From contig NZ_CP016449.1 of NCBI RefSeq assembly GCF_001713375.1, forward strand, positions 372,001 through 436,000: a DNA stretch of 64,000 bases. The letters are read 5' to 3'. This stretch comes from Hydrogenophaga sp. RAC07. GTDB taxonomy: Bacteria; Pseudomonadota; Gammaproteobacteria; Burkholderiales; Burkholderiaceae_C. The notes beneath the pieces were generated by a model. The model worked only from the letters and a program-made list of their open reading frames with translations. It did no database searches and was not told the origin of the DNA. Both the position numbers and the translations under genes were made by a program. Below are positions 16,332-24,661 of the stretch, one piece after another; the first letter of the stretch is position 1, and each line of letters starts with the position of its first letter.

Positions 16332-17285
16332 TCAGGCGGTCAGTAGAACTTCCTGAACTTCGGAGACGTCGAGCGAAGGCAGGCTTCCGACGTTGATGCT
16401 GTACTTGACGCCGGTCACACCGAGTGGCGGAACATAGTCGTCGGGGAGCCGGGGGAATGTGCCGGCAACCTCGAACACGTGGACATTGCGGAATGTAAAC
16501 CGTAGCAGGACACCGGTCTGCCGCAGGCTTTCGTGCCAGCCGAGCTGTGCCAAGCGCATATCAAAGACGTCGAGCGCATGTCCATCCGATCCGAGCTTCT
16601 CTCGAATTTCATCGACGCGGTCTGCGAGGGTTTCGTCGCCACCCAAGCTTCTTTCCAGCATGACGCTGACGAACAGGAGGCGTTTGCTGACGGGAGCTTT
16701 CAGCTGATCGAGGCGGGAGATCTCATGTTTCGGCTCAGACCGCGTAGTTGTCTTTACCTCGACATGGACTCCCTGTCCGATTAAATCGTGGCGTTCACTT
16801 TCCGGGCCGCTCCAGAGGTGGCAGATCCGCGGGCCTAGCGTCGGCAACAGCACATTCGACAACACCCAGAGTTCTCCGAACAAGCCGATCTGCTCCGTTG
16901 CGCCGAGGTCGGGCGCGAGCGGGCGCAGTGCCGCGCGCATTTCGTCGATGATCCGTTCGACCGAGACCGCAGGATCACGGCCTTCAATGCGAATGGCATG
17001 CAGGACTTTGTTTGCGACGAGCGTCAGCAGCTCTTCGTGGTGGCTGCGGGCGGAGACATCAAGCCACATCTGTCCGCCTTCCAGGATACGTACTTGAAGG
17101 CTCTGCAGGTCCGGAGGCAGATTTTGTGGAGCGACATCGATGGCAAGAAGCAGGTGCAGTCGTCCGTCGTCTGAGACGCCGATCAGTGCAAGTTCCAAAT
17201 CTTCGGCTACTTGTTCGTAGACGTCCTCATGTGGAAGGCGCTGTTCGCGCAGGCTTGTCCATCGCTCTTGCGTGATCTCACCCAT
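16332..17285 (-). CDS. PD-(D/E)XK motif protein (DUF4420), restriction-type nuclease of a Z1 system
   Basis: About 317 residues. The segment GQGVHVEVKTTTRSEPKHEIS contains the E-V-K core of a PD-(D/E)XK nuclease, preceded by the SERHDLI aspartate; FGELWVLSNVLLPTLG is typical of DUF4420. This family is found next to Z1-domain helicase-like proteins, MORC/MutL-like ATPases, cytosine methyltransferases and Vsr in a restriction-type defence cluster (Iyer, Abhiman and Aravind's MORC-related systems). The ATG at 17285 gives an 8-bp overlap with the Z1 stop. Base composition is visibly less GC-rich than the flanks. The gene looks intact, but its partners are truncated or absent. Confidence 0.85.
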   Translation of the reverse strand: MGEITQERWTSLREQRLPHEDVYEQVAEDLELALIGVSDDGRLHLLLAIDVAPQNLPPDLQSLQVRILEGGQMWLDVSARSHHEELLTLVANKVLHAIRIEGRDPAVSVERIIDEMRAALRPLAPDLGATEQIGLFGELWVLSNVLLPTLGPRICHLWSGPESERHDLIGQGVHVEVKTTTRSEPKHEISRLDQLKAPVSKRLLFVSVMLERSLGGDETLADRVDEIREKLGSDGHALDVFDMRLAQLGWHESLRQTGVLLRFTFRNVHVFEVAGTFPRLPDDYVPPLGVTGVKYSINVGSLPSLDVSEVQEVLLTA

Positions 17286-18145
17286 GGCGGACCCCACGGT
17301 TCACGACAAACCGTTCTTTGCCGTCAGTGGTCCAGGGTAGTGATAGCGCGAGGCCAAGCACGGCCTGTGTCGGCGCGCGCAGCGGTTCCGGATCGAGTGG
17401 GTACAGGAGCAGCAGTCCTTGCTGAGCAGGCCGGTCCTCGCGCATAGCCCTAGCGTTGAAGCCGTATTCCGCCCGGTAGTTGTCCGGTCCGCCATGGAGA
17501 TCAACACCTTCGTGGCGAGGATCGATCAGGATGCCGATCGACTCGTTGGCTTGCAGCGAACGCCGCACAAGTCCGAACGGCCTTCCTCCGAGGAGTACCT
17601 GCCGGTCACGCTGCGGGTTGGCTACGAACACTTTCCAGTTCACCAACTCTCCCGCTTCCGCGCGCTCCAGGATCCAGTCGGCAATCTCAGCCCCTAAAAA
17701 TGCAATGCTATTCGGGTGTCCTTCATAGCGCTGCAGAAACAGCGCAATATCCTCGGCTGGTACATCGTGTGCGATAGCGCCGCCGTGAACATCCTGAGTT
17801 GGGGGGTGCTGTCGCAGTAGCGCGGACGCAAGGTCTAAATTCCGCTCAAGCAATTCGCGGTCGTACAGGGGTAATAGGATGGTCTGGGGATTCTCCCCAG
17901 ACCATGACCGCGCGTCATCCGTCTGCATCCTGCTCTTGTTCTTGCTTGTAAGCAGCAGCTTAGAGTGGGCGCGCATCCTTATGGCCATCTGATCGGGTTT
18001 GCGGCCGGCCTTGTTCAGTGCAGTGATGGATTCACGCAGGGACTCTTCGACCAATGCCAGCTCCACAAACCATTGCGCGATGCCTTCAGTGGTCCAGATG
18101 CGAATCAGATCTTCATAGCCAGCCCGAAAACCGTACCAGCGGGCC
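17278..18145 (-). pseudogene. Z1-domain protein, C-terminal remnant (5' truncated by IS21-type element)
   Basis: About 289 codons that match the C-terminal third of Z1-domain proteins: RWYGFRAGYEDLIRIWTTEG (the conserved R-W-F/Y-G-x-R-x-GYEDL block) near the junction, and GLLLLYPLDP with VLGLALSLPW and FVVNRGV at the end. Full Z1 proteins are roughly 900 residues and carry the ATPase motor; that part is missing. The homology stops exactly where the IS end begins (18146). The open frame continues into the IS to 18192, giving a spurious start. The truncated gene overlaps the DUF4420 gene by 8 bp. Confidence 0.82.
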
Positions 18146-18252
18146 TGTTGGCTTCCGTTGAAAACTGACCCACTTAGAGCTGCAATTTCCATTTAAAGCT
18201 GACCCACGTAAGAACCCTATCCTGCTGCTTTTAGTAGCAGGAGATTTCAGGA

Positions 18253-18612
18253 GTGATAGACGTGGCGACTTTAAGTGTCATAAGACGCTGGGCATTGCGC
18301 GAGCAGATGTCCATCCGCGAGATCTCCAGGCGCACAGGCCTGGCTCGCAATACCGTTAAGAAGTACCTGCGGGCGGGCGACGAAGAGCCCCGCTATGCCA
18401 AGCGGACGAGCACCAGCAAGCTCGATCCATACGCTGACAAGCTTTCGACCTGGCTCTTGATCGAGGCAACAAAGTCGCGGAAACAGCGGCGCACTTTGCT
18501 GCAGCTCCACACAGACGGCGCTTTTGGATCGGCTGACGCACCGATGCCATATTCTGGAGACCGGAAACGACAGCTATCGGTTCAAAAACAGTTCAGCAGG
18601 CCCCAAGTCTGA
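18253..18612 (+). pseudogene. istA: istA N-terminal fragment (IS21 transposase)
   Basis: Residues to about 85 match IS21-family IstA: a helix-turn-helix with MSIREISRRTGLARNTVKKY followed by KLDPYADKLSTWL and KSRKQRRTLLQLH. After LLQLH-TD the frame enters istB sequence out of frame and ends at 18612. The DDE catalytic domain is absent. The true start may be GTG at 18262 rather than 18253. Confidence 0.88.
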
Positions 18613-18646
18613 AAAGGAGAAAACGAAGCACTTATCCACAACGTGA
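18521..18646 (+). pseudogene. istB: istB C-terminal fragment
   Basis: In the frame one base ahead of istA, 41 codons read LLDRLTHRCHILETGND and then S-Y-R-F-K-N-S-S, the well-conserved C-terminus of the IstB helper ATPase, ending at TGA 18644-18646. The AAA+ ATPase domain is gone. It fixes the position of the internal deletion to about 18515-18520. Confidence 0.85.
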
Positions 18647-18683
18647 GCTGCTTTGCTCACACAAGCGGGTGGGTCAGCATTCG

Positions 18684-19052
18684 ATGGAAATCTCGGGTCA
18701 GAGATCAGTGGAACTCAACAAGCTTGTGCACGGAATGGGCTTCAGGTATCGCTTGCACCGAAAGGATTTGCCAGGTTCGCCGGATCTTGTTTTTCCGCGA
18801 ATGAAGAAGGTGACTTTCGTGCATGGCTGTTTCTGGCATCGGCATCCTGGTTGCAGGTTTGCCTACACCCCGAAGTCGAATGCGCAGTTCTGGCTGAATA
18901 AGTTGGAGGGCAACACGCGGCGCGATGCATTGGCTTTGGCAGCGCTGGTTGCCCTGGGATGGCAGTTTCTGATCGTTTGGGAGTGCGAGGTTTGCGATCT
19001 GCCTCAGCTGACCCGGAAGCTGAGGTCGTTCCTGGAGGCAGATCACTGCTGA
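18684..19052 (+). pseudogene. vsr: Very-short-patch repair (Vsr) endonuclease, 5' truncated
   Basis: The 122-codon frame reads GMGFRYRLHRKDLPGSPDLVF, then FVHGCFWHRHPGC and FLIVWECEV, the core of Vsr mismatch endonucleases. The catalytic Asp (PDLVF), the metal/Zn His and Cys residues of HGCFWHRHPGC and WEC are kept. The first 12 residues come from the IS end; native sequence begins at 18721, so the N-terminal arm (including the usual R-S-x-x-M-x-x-I region) is lost. Vsr is a normal companion of Dcm-type methyltransferases and of Z1/DUF4420 restriction clusters. Activity is doubtful. Confidence 0.84.
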
Positions 19053-19150
19053 TCATTGAGCTGGATGGCGACGGACTTTCTCTGAGATTTTCGGCACCGC
19101 AGCCGACCTTGCTGTTGGTCTCGTTGGTCTCTACCTTTGTCTTTTGGGTA

Positions 19151-19600
19151 TCAATGGTCTGTTCGGTCATGTTGTGCATCGAACAGTGAACTCCGGGCAG
19201 GTTCCCCGGGTTTAAGTGGCCTCACCCCCCACCAAGCCACCCCCACCGCCACCGCAAACCCCGTGTACCCCGCCACAAACACCCACCAGGGCGCCTCCCA
19301 GTACAGCAGGCGTGACAGCCAGTGCTCGATGAAGCTTTCGCGGTAGCCGCTTTGGCCGGCGAGGCGGCGCAGGTCTTGTTCCCACACGGTCAGGGGGCAG
19401 AGCTGGCCGAGCCAGGCCTGGGCGGCGATGAAGACCATCAGGGCCAGGTGGGTGAGGCGCAGGCCGAAGTGGCGCACCCAGCGCCAGCCCAGGGCACCGC
19501 CGAGCAAGACGAGGGGCAGCAGGCCGACCACGAAGAGCACGATGCCCATGTGCAGCGCCAGGATGGCGTCGGCGAGCCACAGGGCTTGGGTGGGTGTCAT
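19151..19600 (-). CDS. DUF2784 family membrane protein
   Basis: 149 residues with four hydrophobic segments at roughly 10-40, 48-68 and 105-130, and the DUF2784 signature LCPLTVWEQDLR with the following GYRESFIEHWL. Family function is unknown. The last 15-20 residues are polar and may derive from the island junction rather than the ancestral gene, since the family usually ends soon after the last membrane segment. It is the first native gene to the right of the island. Confidence 0.8.
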   Translation of the reverse strand: MTPTQALWLADAILALHMGIVLFVVGLLPLVLLGGALGWRWVRHFGLRLTHLALMVFIAAQAWLGQLCPLTVWEQDLRRLAGQSGYRESFIEHWLSRLLYWEAPWWVFVAGYTGFAVAVGVAWWGVRPLKPGEPARSSLFDAQHDRTDH

Positions 19601-19603
19601 GGT

Positions 19604-20623
19604 TCAGCCCAGCGCATTGGTGTCGATGTCGGGGTGCCGTTTGCGGAGGGCTTTCAGGCCTTCCAGCGCGCGGCGTTGCCAGCCCGGGCCGCGGTTGATC
19701 AGGTCGAGCCAGGTCTCGTTCAAAAGGTCGGCGTCGTTCTCGGCCAGGTATTCAATGAGCGACGCGGCCTGGTCGAGGTCTTTGGTGGCCTTCACCCGCA
19801 TGTCTTGTGGGCGCTCGCCGTACACCAGCAGCTTGTGCAGGGCATACTTTTCGGGGGGCGGCGCGTTCACGGTGATGGCGCCGCGTTGCGCGAGCAACGT
19901 CACCTGAATGGGCGCCTCCATGGAAAACTCCATGAACTTCAAGGGCTGCATCGTGGCGTTCAAGGCCTTGATCAACACGGGTGTGTCGCCGCCCCGGTGG
20001 GTTGAGGTCACAAAGTCGATCTGCAAATCCTGCTCGTCGGACTTGATGTAAGTGGTGAGGCTGCTTACCGGCACAAAGCCCATCTTGAGTGCTTCGATTT
20101 CGCTGCCCATGTCCATGGTCACGTCCGACGGAATGGCCACCGACACGTTGCGCCCCGCGTGTGCGAAGTCAAGGTCGACGGTTTGTGCACCAGCATGCCA
20201 GCGCACACCCAGGTAGTTCTGGTACGCCATGTACACATGTGTGCCCACCAGGATGCCGCCCGCCATGAAGAAGCCGGCATCGGCCAACCGCTCGATGATC
20301 TTGGCGTGAGAGGGAACGATGGCCGGGCAGCCCGCTGCAATGGCCTGGCGCGTCAGCTGCCGCAGGTGCGTTTTGGATTCATCACCTTGGCGGTGCAGCT
20401 CGATCATGGCTGTGAGCTCGTCGCTGTCCGTGCCCAGGAAGATCTGCTTTTGTTTGCCCGTCAGGTCGGCGGTCTGGTAGTACCAGTAGTGGTGGCCCTT
20501 GACGGATTTGCGGGAGAAGCTGCCCGGCAGTGATGCCACCGAACGAACGCTGTCCAGCATGCTCGCGCTTCTCACCGCGGCGTACGCGGTCTGGGCTGCG
20601 GTCGAGAGTGGTGTGTAGAGCAT
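19604..20623 (-). CDS. GSU2403-family nucleotidyltransferase-fold protein
   Basis: 339 residues resembling the NTP_transf_8/GSU2403 family: an N-terminal SLPGSFSRKSVKGHHYWYYQ segment and GTDSDELTAMIE, then a nucleotidyltransferase-like core with GGILVGTHVYMAYQN and VDLDFAHAG (the D-x-D metal motif). Such minimal nucleotidyltransferases often act in RNA/protein modification or toxin-like systems; the role of this family is open. The frame extends to 20719, but starting at 20623 removes a spurious signal-like peptide encoded by a palindromic promoter region and matches the family start (YTPLSTAAQTAYA). Stop is 3 bp upstream of the DUF2784 start. Confidence 0.78.
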   Translation of the reverse strand: MLYTPLSTAAQTAYAAVRSASMLDSVRSVASLPGSFSRKSVKGHHYWYYQTADLTGKQKQIFLGTDSDELTAMIELHRQGDESKTHLRQLTRQAIAAGCPAIVPSHAKIIERLADAGFFMAGGILVGTHVYMAYQNYLGVRWHAGAQTVDLDFAHAGRNVSVAIPSDVTMDMGSEIEALKMGFVPVSSLTTYIKSDEQDLQIDFVTSTHRGGDTPVLIKALNATMQPLKFMEFSMEAPIQVTLLAQRGAITVNAPPPEKYALHKLLVYGERPQDMRVKATKDLDQAASLIEYLAENDADLLNETWLDLINRGPGWQRRALEGLKALRKRHPDIDTNALG

Positions 20624-20628
20624 GCTCG

Positions 20629-20658
20629 TTATACTGAAAAAAATAAAAGTCAGTATAA
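20629..20658. promoter_or_regulatory. Perfect 9-bp inverted repeat at the promoter of the GSU2403-family gene
   Basis: TTATACTGA (20629-20637) and TCAGTATAA (20650-20658) flank a 12-bp A-rich spacer directly upstream of the start at 20623. On the gene strand the proximal arm gives a TATAAC -10-like element only about 8 bases from the start codon. The AT-rich block stands out in the GC-rich background and looks like an operator overlapping the promoter. Confidence 0.65.
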
Positions 20659-20699
20659 CCAGCTGCTTCATGGGTTGGAAGCCCGGAAACCCACCGGCG

Positions 20700-20736
20700 A
20701 AAAAAAACCGCCAGCACACAAGGTGTTGGCGGTTTC
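20700..20736 (-). terminator. Rho-independent terminator of the LivK/ligase operon
   Basis: On the minus strand AACCGCCA...TGGCGGTT forms a stem that is followed by eight T residues (A run at 20700-20707). It ends transcription from the binding-protein gene at 20788. Confidence 0.85.
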
Positions 20737-20787
20737 ACGCATGGCCTGCCGAGGCAGGCAACGTGTCATTCGTTGATCACACAGCGC

Positions 20788-21963
20788 TCACTTGGCGGCG
20801 TCGATCTTCATGTACTCGGACACCACTTTCCAGCGGTTGTCCTGCAGCTGCGAGAGGCGGGTTGAATTGCTGCCCAGGCGCTTGGTGGGGCTGAAGGTCA
20901 TTTCGGCGCTGCCGAAGATATCGGGCGGAATGACCATGGTGTCCATCGCCTTGATGAAGCTCTCGGTGGTCAGGTTGTTGCCGGCCTTGCCTGCGGCGCG
21001 CAAGAAGGTGTCCACCAGCGAATAGCCATAGACCGAGAACACGGTCGGGTCTTCGTTGAACTTGGTCTTGTACTTGTTGGCCCAGAACCGGATCGGCTGC
21101 GAGGCTTCGTCGGTGTAGGGGTTCTGCACCGTCATGGTGGCGTAGAAGCCGTTCATGGCGGGGCCGCCGAGCTTGTGGATCAGGTCGGTGTAGGCGGCGC
21201 TGGAGCCGATGAAGGTGGGGTTGAAGCCCAGGCGCTTGGCCGTGGCAATGCCGCCGATGGTCTCGCGGATGATGGTGCCCATCACGACCATGTCGCACTG
21301 CTCGGAGGCCAGCTTCTGCATCTGCGACGAGAAGTCGGTGGCGCCGCGCTTGTAGCTGGTTTCCACGGCGAGCGTCATGCCGGCGGCTTTCAGGCCGTCT
21401 TCAGCGCCGCGCTTCACCTCCAGGCCGAACTCGTCGTCCTGGTACATGGCGCACACCTTCTTGGCGCCTTTTTCCTTCGCCAGCTTGGGCACGGCGATCT
21501 TCATCTGGTCGTAGTAGGTGGCGGCAAAGCTGTACTTGAGCTTGTGGAAGGGCTCGTACATTTCGCGCGCTGCGGTCACCGGAAAGAAGTTGATCACGTT
21601 CTTCTGGAACTGCACCGGCATGGCGGCCATGTTTTGCGCGGTGCCGATGTGGCCCACCATCGCAAAGATCTTGTCCTGGTTCACCAGCTTCTGCGCGGCC
21701 AGCACGGCGCGGCGCGGGTCGTAGGCCGAGTCTTCCACCACCAGCTTGATCTTGCGGCCGTTGATGCCGCCTTGCTCGTTCACCTCGTCCACCCGCAGCA
21801 TCATGCCCAGGCGCACCTGCTTGCCAAAGCCGGCAATGGGGCCCGAGAGGTCTTGAATGGAGCCGAGCACGATTTCGTCTTTGCTCACGCCTTGCGTTTG
21901 CGCGAAGGCCGCGCTGCTGCCCGCGGCGAGCAGGGCGGCAACCAGTGTCAGTCGGGTTTTCAT
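20788..21963 (-). CDS. Branched-chain-type ABC transporter periplasmic substrate-binding protein
   Basis: 391 residues. Signal peptide residues 1-21 (AAFA-Q). The mature protein follows the type I periplasmic binding fold: EIVLGSIQDLSGPIAGFGKQ, then DEVNEQGGINGRKIKLV and VMGTIIRETIG. Sequence and context (next to an acyl-CoA ligase and terpene genes) suggest an aliphatic or terpenoid acid ligand rather than leucine, but this is inference. It is the last gene of the operon reading livH-livM-livG-livF-ligase-binding protein, and is followed by a strong terminator. Confidence 0.92.
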   Translation of the reverse strand: MKTRLTLVAALLAAGSSAAFAQTQGVSKDEIVLGSIQDLSGPIAGFGKQVRLGMMLRVDEVNEQGGINGRKIKLVVEDSAYDPRRAVLAAQKLVNQDKIFAMVGHIGTAQNMAAMPVQFQKNVINFFPVTAAREMYEPFHKLKYSFAATYYDQMKIAVPKLAKEKGAKKVCAMYQDDEFGLEVKRGAEDGLKAAGMTLAVETSYKRGATDFSSQMQKLASEQCDMVVMGTIIRETIGGIATAKRLGFNPTFIGSSAAYTDLIHKLGGPAMNGFYATMTVQNPYTDEASQPIRFWANKYKTKFNEDPTVFSVYGYSLVDTFLRAAGKAGNNLTTESFIKAMDTMVIPPDIFGSAEMTFSPTKRLGSNSTRLSQLQDNRWKVVSEYMKIDAAK

Positions 21964-22014
21964 CTCTTGTGTCTCCTGGGGTGGTGGTCAGATGGTGGCG
22001 GTTGAGGTGAGGGG

Positions 22015-23871
22015 TCAGCTGTACATGGCGTTGATCTGCGGCTCGTATTTGGTCTGCACCAGCTTGCGTTTGAGCTTCATGGTGGGGGTGAGTTCTTCGT
22101 CTTCGGCGCTCAGCTGGGTGTCGAGCAAAAAGAACTTCTTGATCTGTTCCACCCGGGCAAACTTTTTGTTCACGCGATCGATCTCGGTCTGGATCAGCGC
22201 CTGCACCTCGGGCGCGCGGGTGAGGCTGGCGTAGTTGGAAAACGGCACGTCGTTGTCCTGCGCATACTTCTCCACGTTCTCCTGGTCGATCATGATGATC
22301 ACGGTGAGGTAGGGCTTCTTGTCGCCGATCACCACGGCGTCCGTCACGTACGGCGAAAACTTGAGTTCGTTCTCCAGTTCGCTCGGCGTGATGTTCTTGC
22401 CCCCTGCGGTGATGATGATGTCTTTCATGCGGTCGGTGATGCGGAAAAACCCTTCCTCATCCACCACGCCCACATCACCCGTGTGCAGCCAGCCCTCGCT
22501 GTCGATGGTCTCGGCGGTCTTCTCGGGCAGGTTCAGGTAGCCCATGAACACGTTGGGACCGCGCACCAAAATTTCGCTGGTCACCGGATCGAGCTTCACC
22601 TCGTTGTAGCTGGCGGCGGGGCCGATGCTGCCGGGCTTGATGCGCTCGGCCGGGATGCCGGTGGACGCACCGCAGGTTTCCGTCATGCCCCACACCTCGA
22701 GCATGGGCACGCCCAGCGCCAGGTACCAGCGCACCAGCTCGGGCGAAATGGGCGCCGCACCCGTGACGAGAAAACGCGCCTTGTGGATGCCGATGAGCTT
22801 GCGCACGTTGTTGAGCACCAGCGTGCGCGCCACATGAAACTGCAGGCGCAGACCACCGGGCACCGGCTTGCCGGCCATCACCAGGTCGGCCACGCGCTGG
22901 CCCACGCCAATCGCCCAGGCGTAGGCGGCCTGCTGGATCTTGCCGGCTTCCTTCAGCGTGATCATCACGCCCGAATAGAACTTTTCCCACACGCGCGGCA
23001 CGGCGGTGAACACCGTGGGCGCGATCTCGCGCACGTTCTCGGGCACCGTCTCGGGGTTCTCCACAAAATTGAGCTTGGCTCCGGTGTAGAGCGAAAAATA
23101 CTCGCCGCCCATGCGCTCGGCGATGTGGCACAGCGGCAGAAAACACATGCACTCGTCCTGCTCGCTGCGGGCAATCAGCGTGTTGTAGCCGCGCACGGTG
23201 TAGACCAGCGCCTTGTGCGAATGCATCGCGCCCTTGGGCCGGCCGGTGGTGCCCGAGGTGTAGACCAATATGGCCAGTTCGTCGGGCTTGCAGCCGGCCA
23301 CGCGGGCTTCCAGCATGCCGGGGTGCTGCTGCAGGTGGGCGCGGCCCAGCTCGCGCAGCTGCACCAGGCTGATGACCTGCGGGTCGTTGAGCTCGCGCAG
23401 GCCTTCCATGTCCTCCACGACTATTCTGCGCAGCTTGGGCAGCTGGTCGCGCACTTCCAGTGCCTTGTCCAGCTGTTCGTCGTTCTCCACAAACAGCACC
23501 GTGGTGCCCGAGTCGGCGCAGAGGTACTGCACCTGCTCGGCCGCGTCGGTGGGGTAGATGCCGTTGGACACACCGCCCGCGCTGAGCACGGCCAGGTCGC
23601 AGAGCACCCATTCGATGGTGGTGTTGGACAAGATGGACGCGGTCTCGCGCGGCTCGAAGCCGATGGCCATGAGGCCGTGCGCAATCTCGCGCACCGCATC
23701 ACCGGTCTGCGTCCAGCTCCAGCTGCGCCAGATGCCGAACTCCTTCTGCCGCATCCACACGTTGGGCCCGCGCGCTTTCACCCCGTTCCAGAACAGCGCC
23801 GGAATGGTCTCGCCTTCGAGCACGATCTTGTTTTGCGGCTGGATGCCGGAGAGGTCCCACAAGTTGCTCAT
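22015..23871 (-). CDS. AMP-dependent acyl-CoA synthetase (FAA1-type), candidate AtuH
   Basis: 618 residues of the ANL superfamily. The YTSGTTGRPKGAM P-loop (about residues 215-227), the motif GWLHTGDVGVVDEEGFFRITDR and the C-terminal GKNITPSELENELK block are present. It activates a carboxylic acid as acyl-AMP and then acyl-CoA. Members of this class are commonly encoded inside LIV-type ABC operons for long or branched acids. Given atu genes on both sides, it is a candidate for the citronellyl-CoA synthetase step. It sits 51 bp from the binding-protein gene and 1 bp from livF. Confidence 0.88.
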   Translation of the reverse strand: MSNLWDLSGIQPQNKIVLEGETIPALFWNGVKARGPNVWMRQKEFGIWRSWSWTQTGDAVREIAHGLMAIGFEPRETASILSNTTIEWVLCDLAVLSAGGVSNGIYPTDAAEQVQYLCADSGTTVLFVENDEQLDKALEVRDQLPKLRRIVVEDMEGLRELNDPQVISLVQLRELGRAHLQQHPGMLEARVAGCKPDELAILVYTSGTTGRPKGAMHSHKALVYTVRGYNTLIARSEQDECMCFLPLCHIAERMGGEYFSLYTGAKLNFVENPETVPENVREIAPTVFTAVPRVWEKFYSGVMITLKEAGKIQQAAYAWAIGVGQRVADLVMAGKPVPGGLRLQFHVARTLVLNNVRKLIGIHKARFLVTGAAPISPELVRWYLALGVPMLEVWGMTETCGASTGIPAERIKPGSIGPAASYNEVKLDPVTSEILVRGPNVFMGYLNLPEKTAETIDSEGWLHTGDVGVVDEEGFFRITDRMKDIIITAGGKNITPSELENELKFSPYVTDAVVIGDKKPYLTVIIMIDQENVEKYAQDNDVPFSNYASLTRAPEVQALIQTEIDRVNKKFARVEQIKKFFLLDTQLSAEDEELTPTMKLKRKLVQTKYEPQINAMYS

Positions 23872-23872
23872 G

Positions 23873-24661
23873 TCATCTCCAGTTTTTCTTCTTCTTCCAG
23901 CGCCGATCGGCCCGCACGCCTTCTTCCTTCATGCCGAGGTAGAACTCCTTGATGTCGTCCTTCTCGCGCAAGTTGGCGCAGGTGTCTTCCATCACGATGC
24001 GGCCGTTCTCCAGCACGTAGCCGTAGTCCGACGCATTGAGTGCCATGTTGGCGTTTTGTTCCACCAGCAGGATGGTGGTGCCGCGCTCGCGGTTGATGCG
24101 CACCACGATCTCGAAGATCTCTTTCGTGAGCTTCGGGCTCAGGCCCAGGCTGGGTTCGTCGAGCAGGATCAGATCAGGGTTGGCCATGAGCGCGCGGCTG
24201 ATGGCCAGCATCTGCTGCTGCCCGCCCGAGAGCAGGCCCGCGTCTTGTGCGGCGCGCTCGCGCAGGATGGGGAAGTAGTTGAACACCAGCTCCATGTCGC
24301 GCGCCACGCCGTCGCGGTCCTTGCGGGTGTAGGCGCCCATCAGCAGGTTGTCGCGCACCGAGAGCAGGGCGAACACCTCGCGCCCTTCGGGCACGTGGCT
24401 CAGGCCCTGCTGCACCACGAAGGCCGGGTCCTTGGCGGTGATGTCTTCACCCTTGAACTCGATGGAGCCCTTGCGCGGATCGATGATGCCGCTGATGGTC
24501 TTCAGGATGGTGGTTTTGCCCGCGCCGTTGGAGCCGAGCACGGTGGCGATCTCGCTGCGGCGCACCTGCAGGCTCACGCCGCGGATCGCCTTGATGGGGC
24601 CGTAAGCGCTCTCGACGTTGAGCAGCTTCAACACGGGGGCGTCGGAGGTGGCAACGCTCAT
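23873..24661 (-). CDS. livF: ABC transporter ATP-binding protein, LivF-type
   Basis: 262 residues. Walker A GSNGAGKTT, signature LSGGQQQMLAISRAL, Walker B LILLDEPSLGLSP. The C-terminal 30 residues include a basic tail (RRWKKKKNWR), longer than usual LivF. The start at 24661 is taken because it overlaps the livG stop by ATGA; the frame is open further upstream but only through livG DNA. It energises import together with LivG. Confidence 0.92.
   Translation of the reverse strand: MSVATSDAPVLKLLNVESAYGPIKAIRGVSLQVRRSEIATVLGSNGAGKTTILKTISGIIDPRKGSIEFKGEDITAKDPAFVVQQGLSHVPEGREVFALLSVRDNLLMGAYTRKDRDGVARDMELVFNYFPILRERAAQDAGLLSGGQQQMLAISRALMANPDLILLDEPSLGLSPKLTKEIFEIVVRINRERGTTILLVEQNANMALNASDYGYVLENGRIVMEDTCANLREKDDIKEFYLGMKEEGVRADRRWKKKKNWR

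Larger units (their letters stand above)
18146..18720 (+). mobile_element. Internally deleted IS21-family element (575 bp)
   Basis: Both ends begin TGTTG and share TTCC, CTGACCC, ATTTCCAT and GCTGACCCAC blocks in inverted orientation (18146-18215 and 18660-18720), the multiple terminal repeats of IS21 elements. Inside, the start of istA is joined directly to the end of istB, so about 2 kb of transposase genes are gone. No target-site duplication is seen: GGGCC on the left, AGCTT on the right. The left flank is a Z1 gene and the right flank a Vsr gene, which suggests deletion of the DNA between two copies. Confidence 0.88.

Noticed and set aside
18742..19179. Minus-strand frame of 145 codons across vsr
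   Set aside because: Most of it is antisense to the Vsr core motifs; only the first 40 codons are outside it and they resemble no family I know.
20624..20719. Signal-peptide-like N-terminus on the GSU2403-family protein
   Set aside because: The hydrophobic peptide is encoded by the AT-rich palindromic promoter region; the family starts at the YTPLSTAAQ segment, giving a start at 20623.
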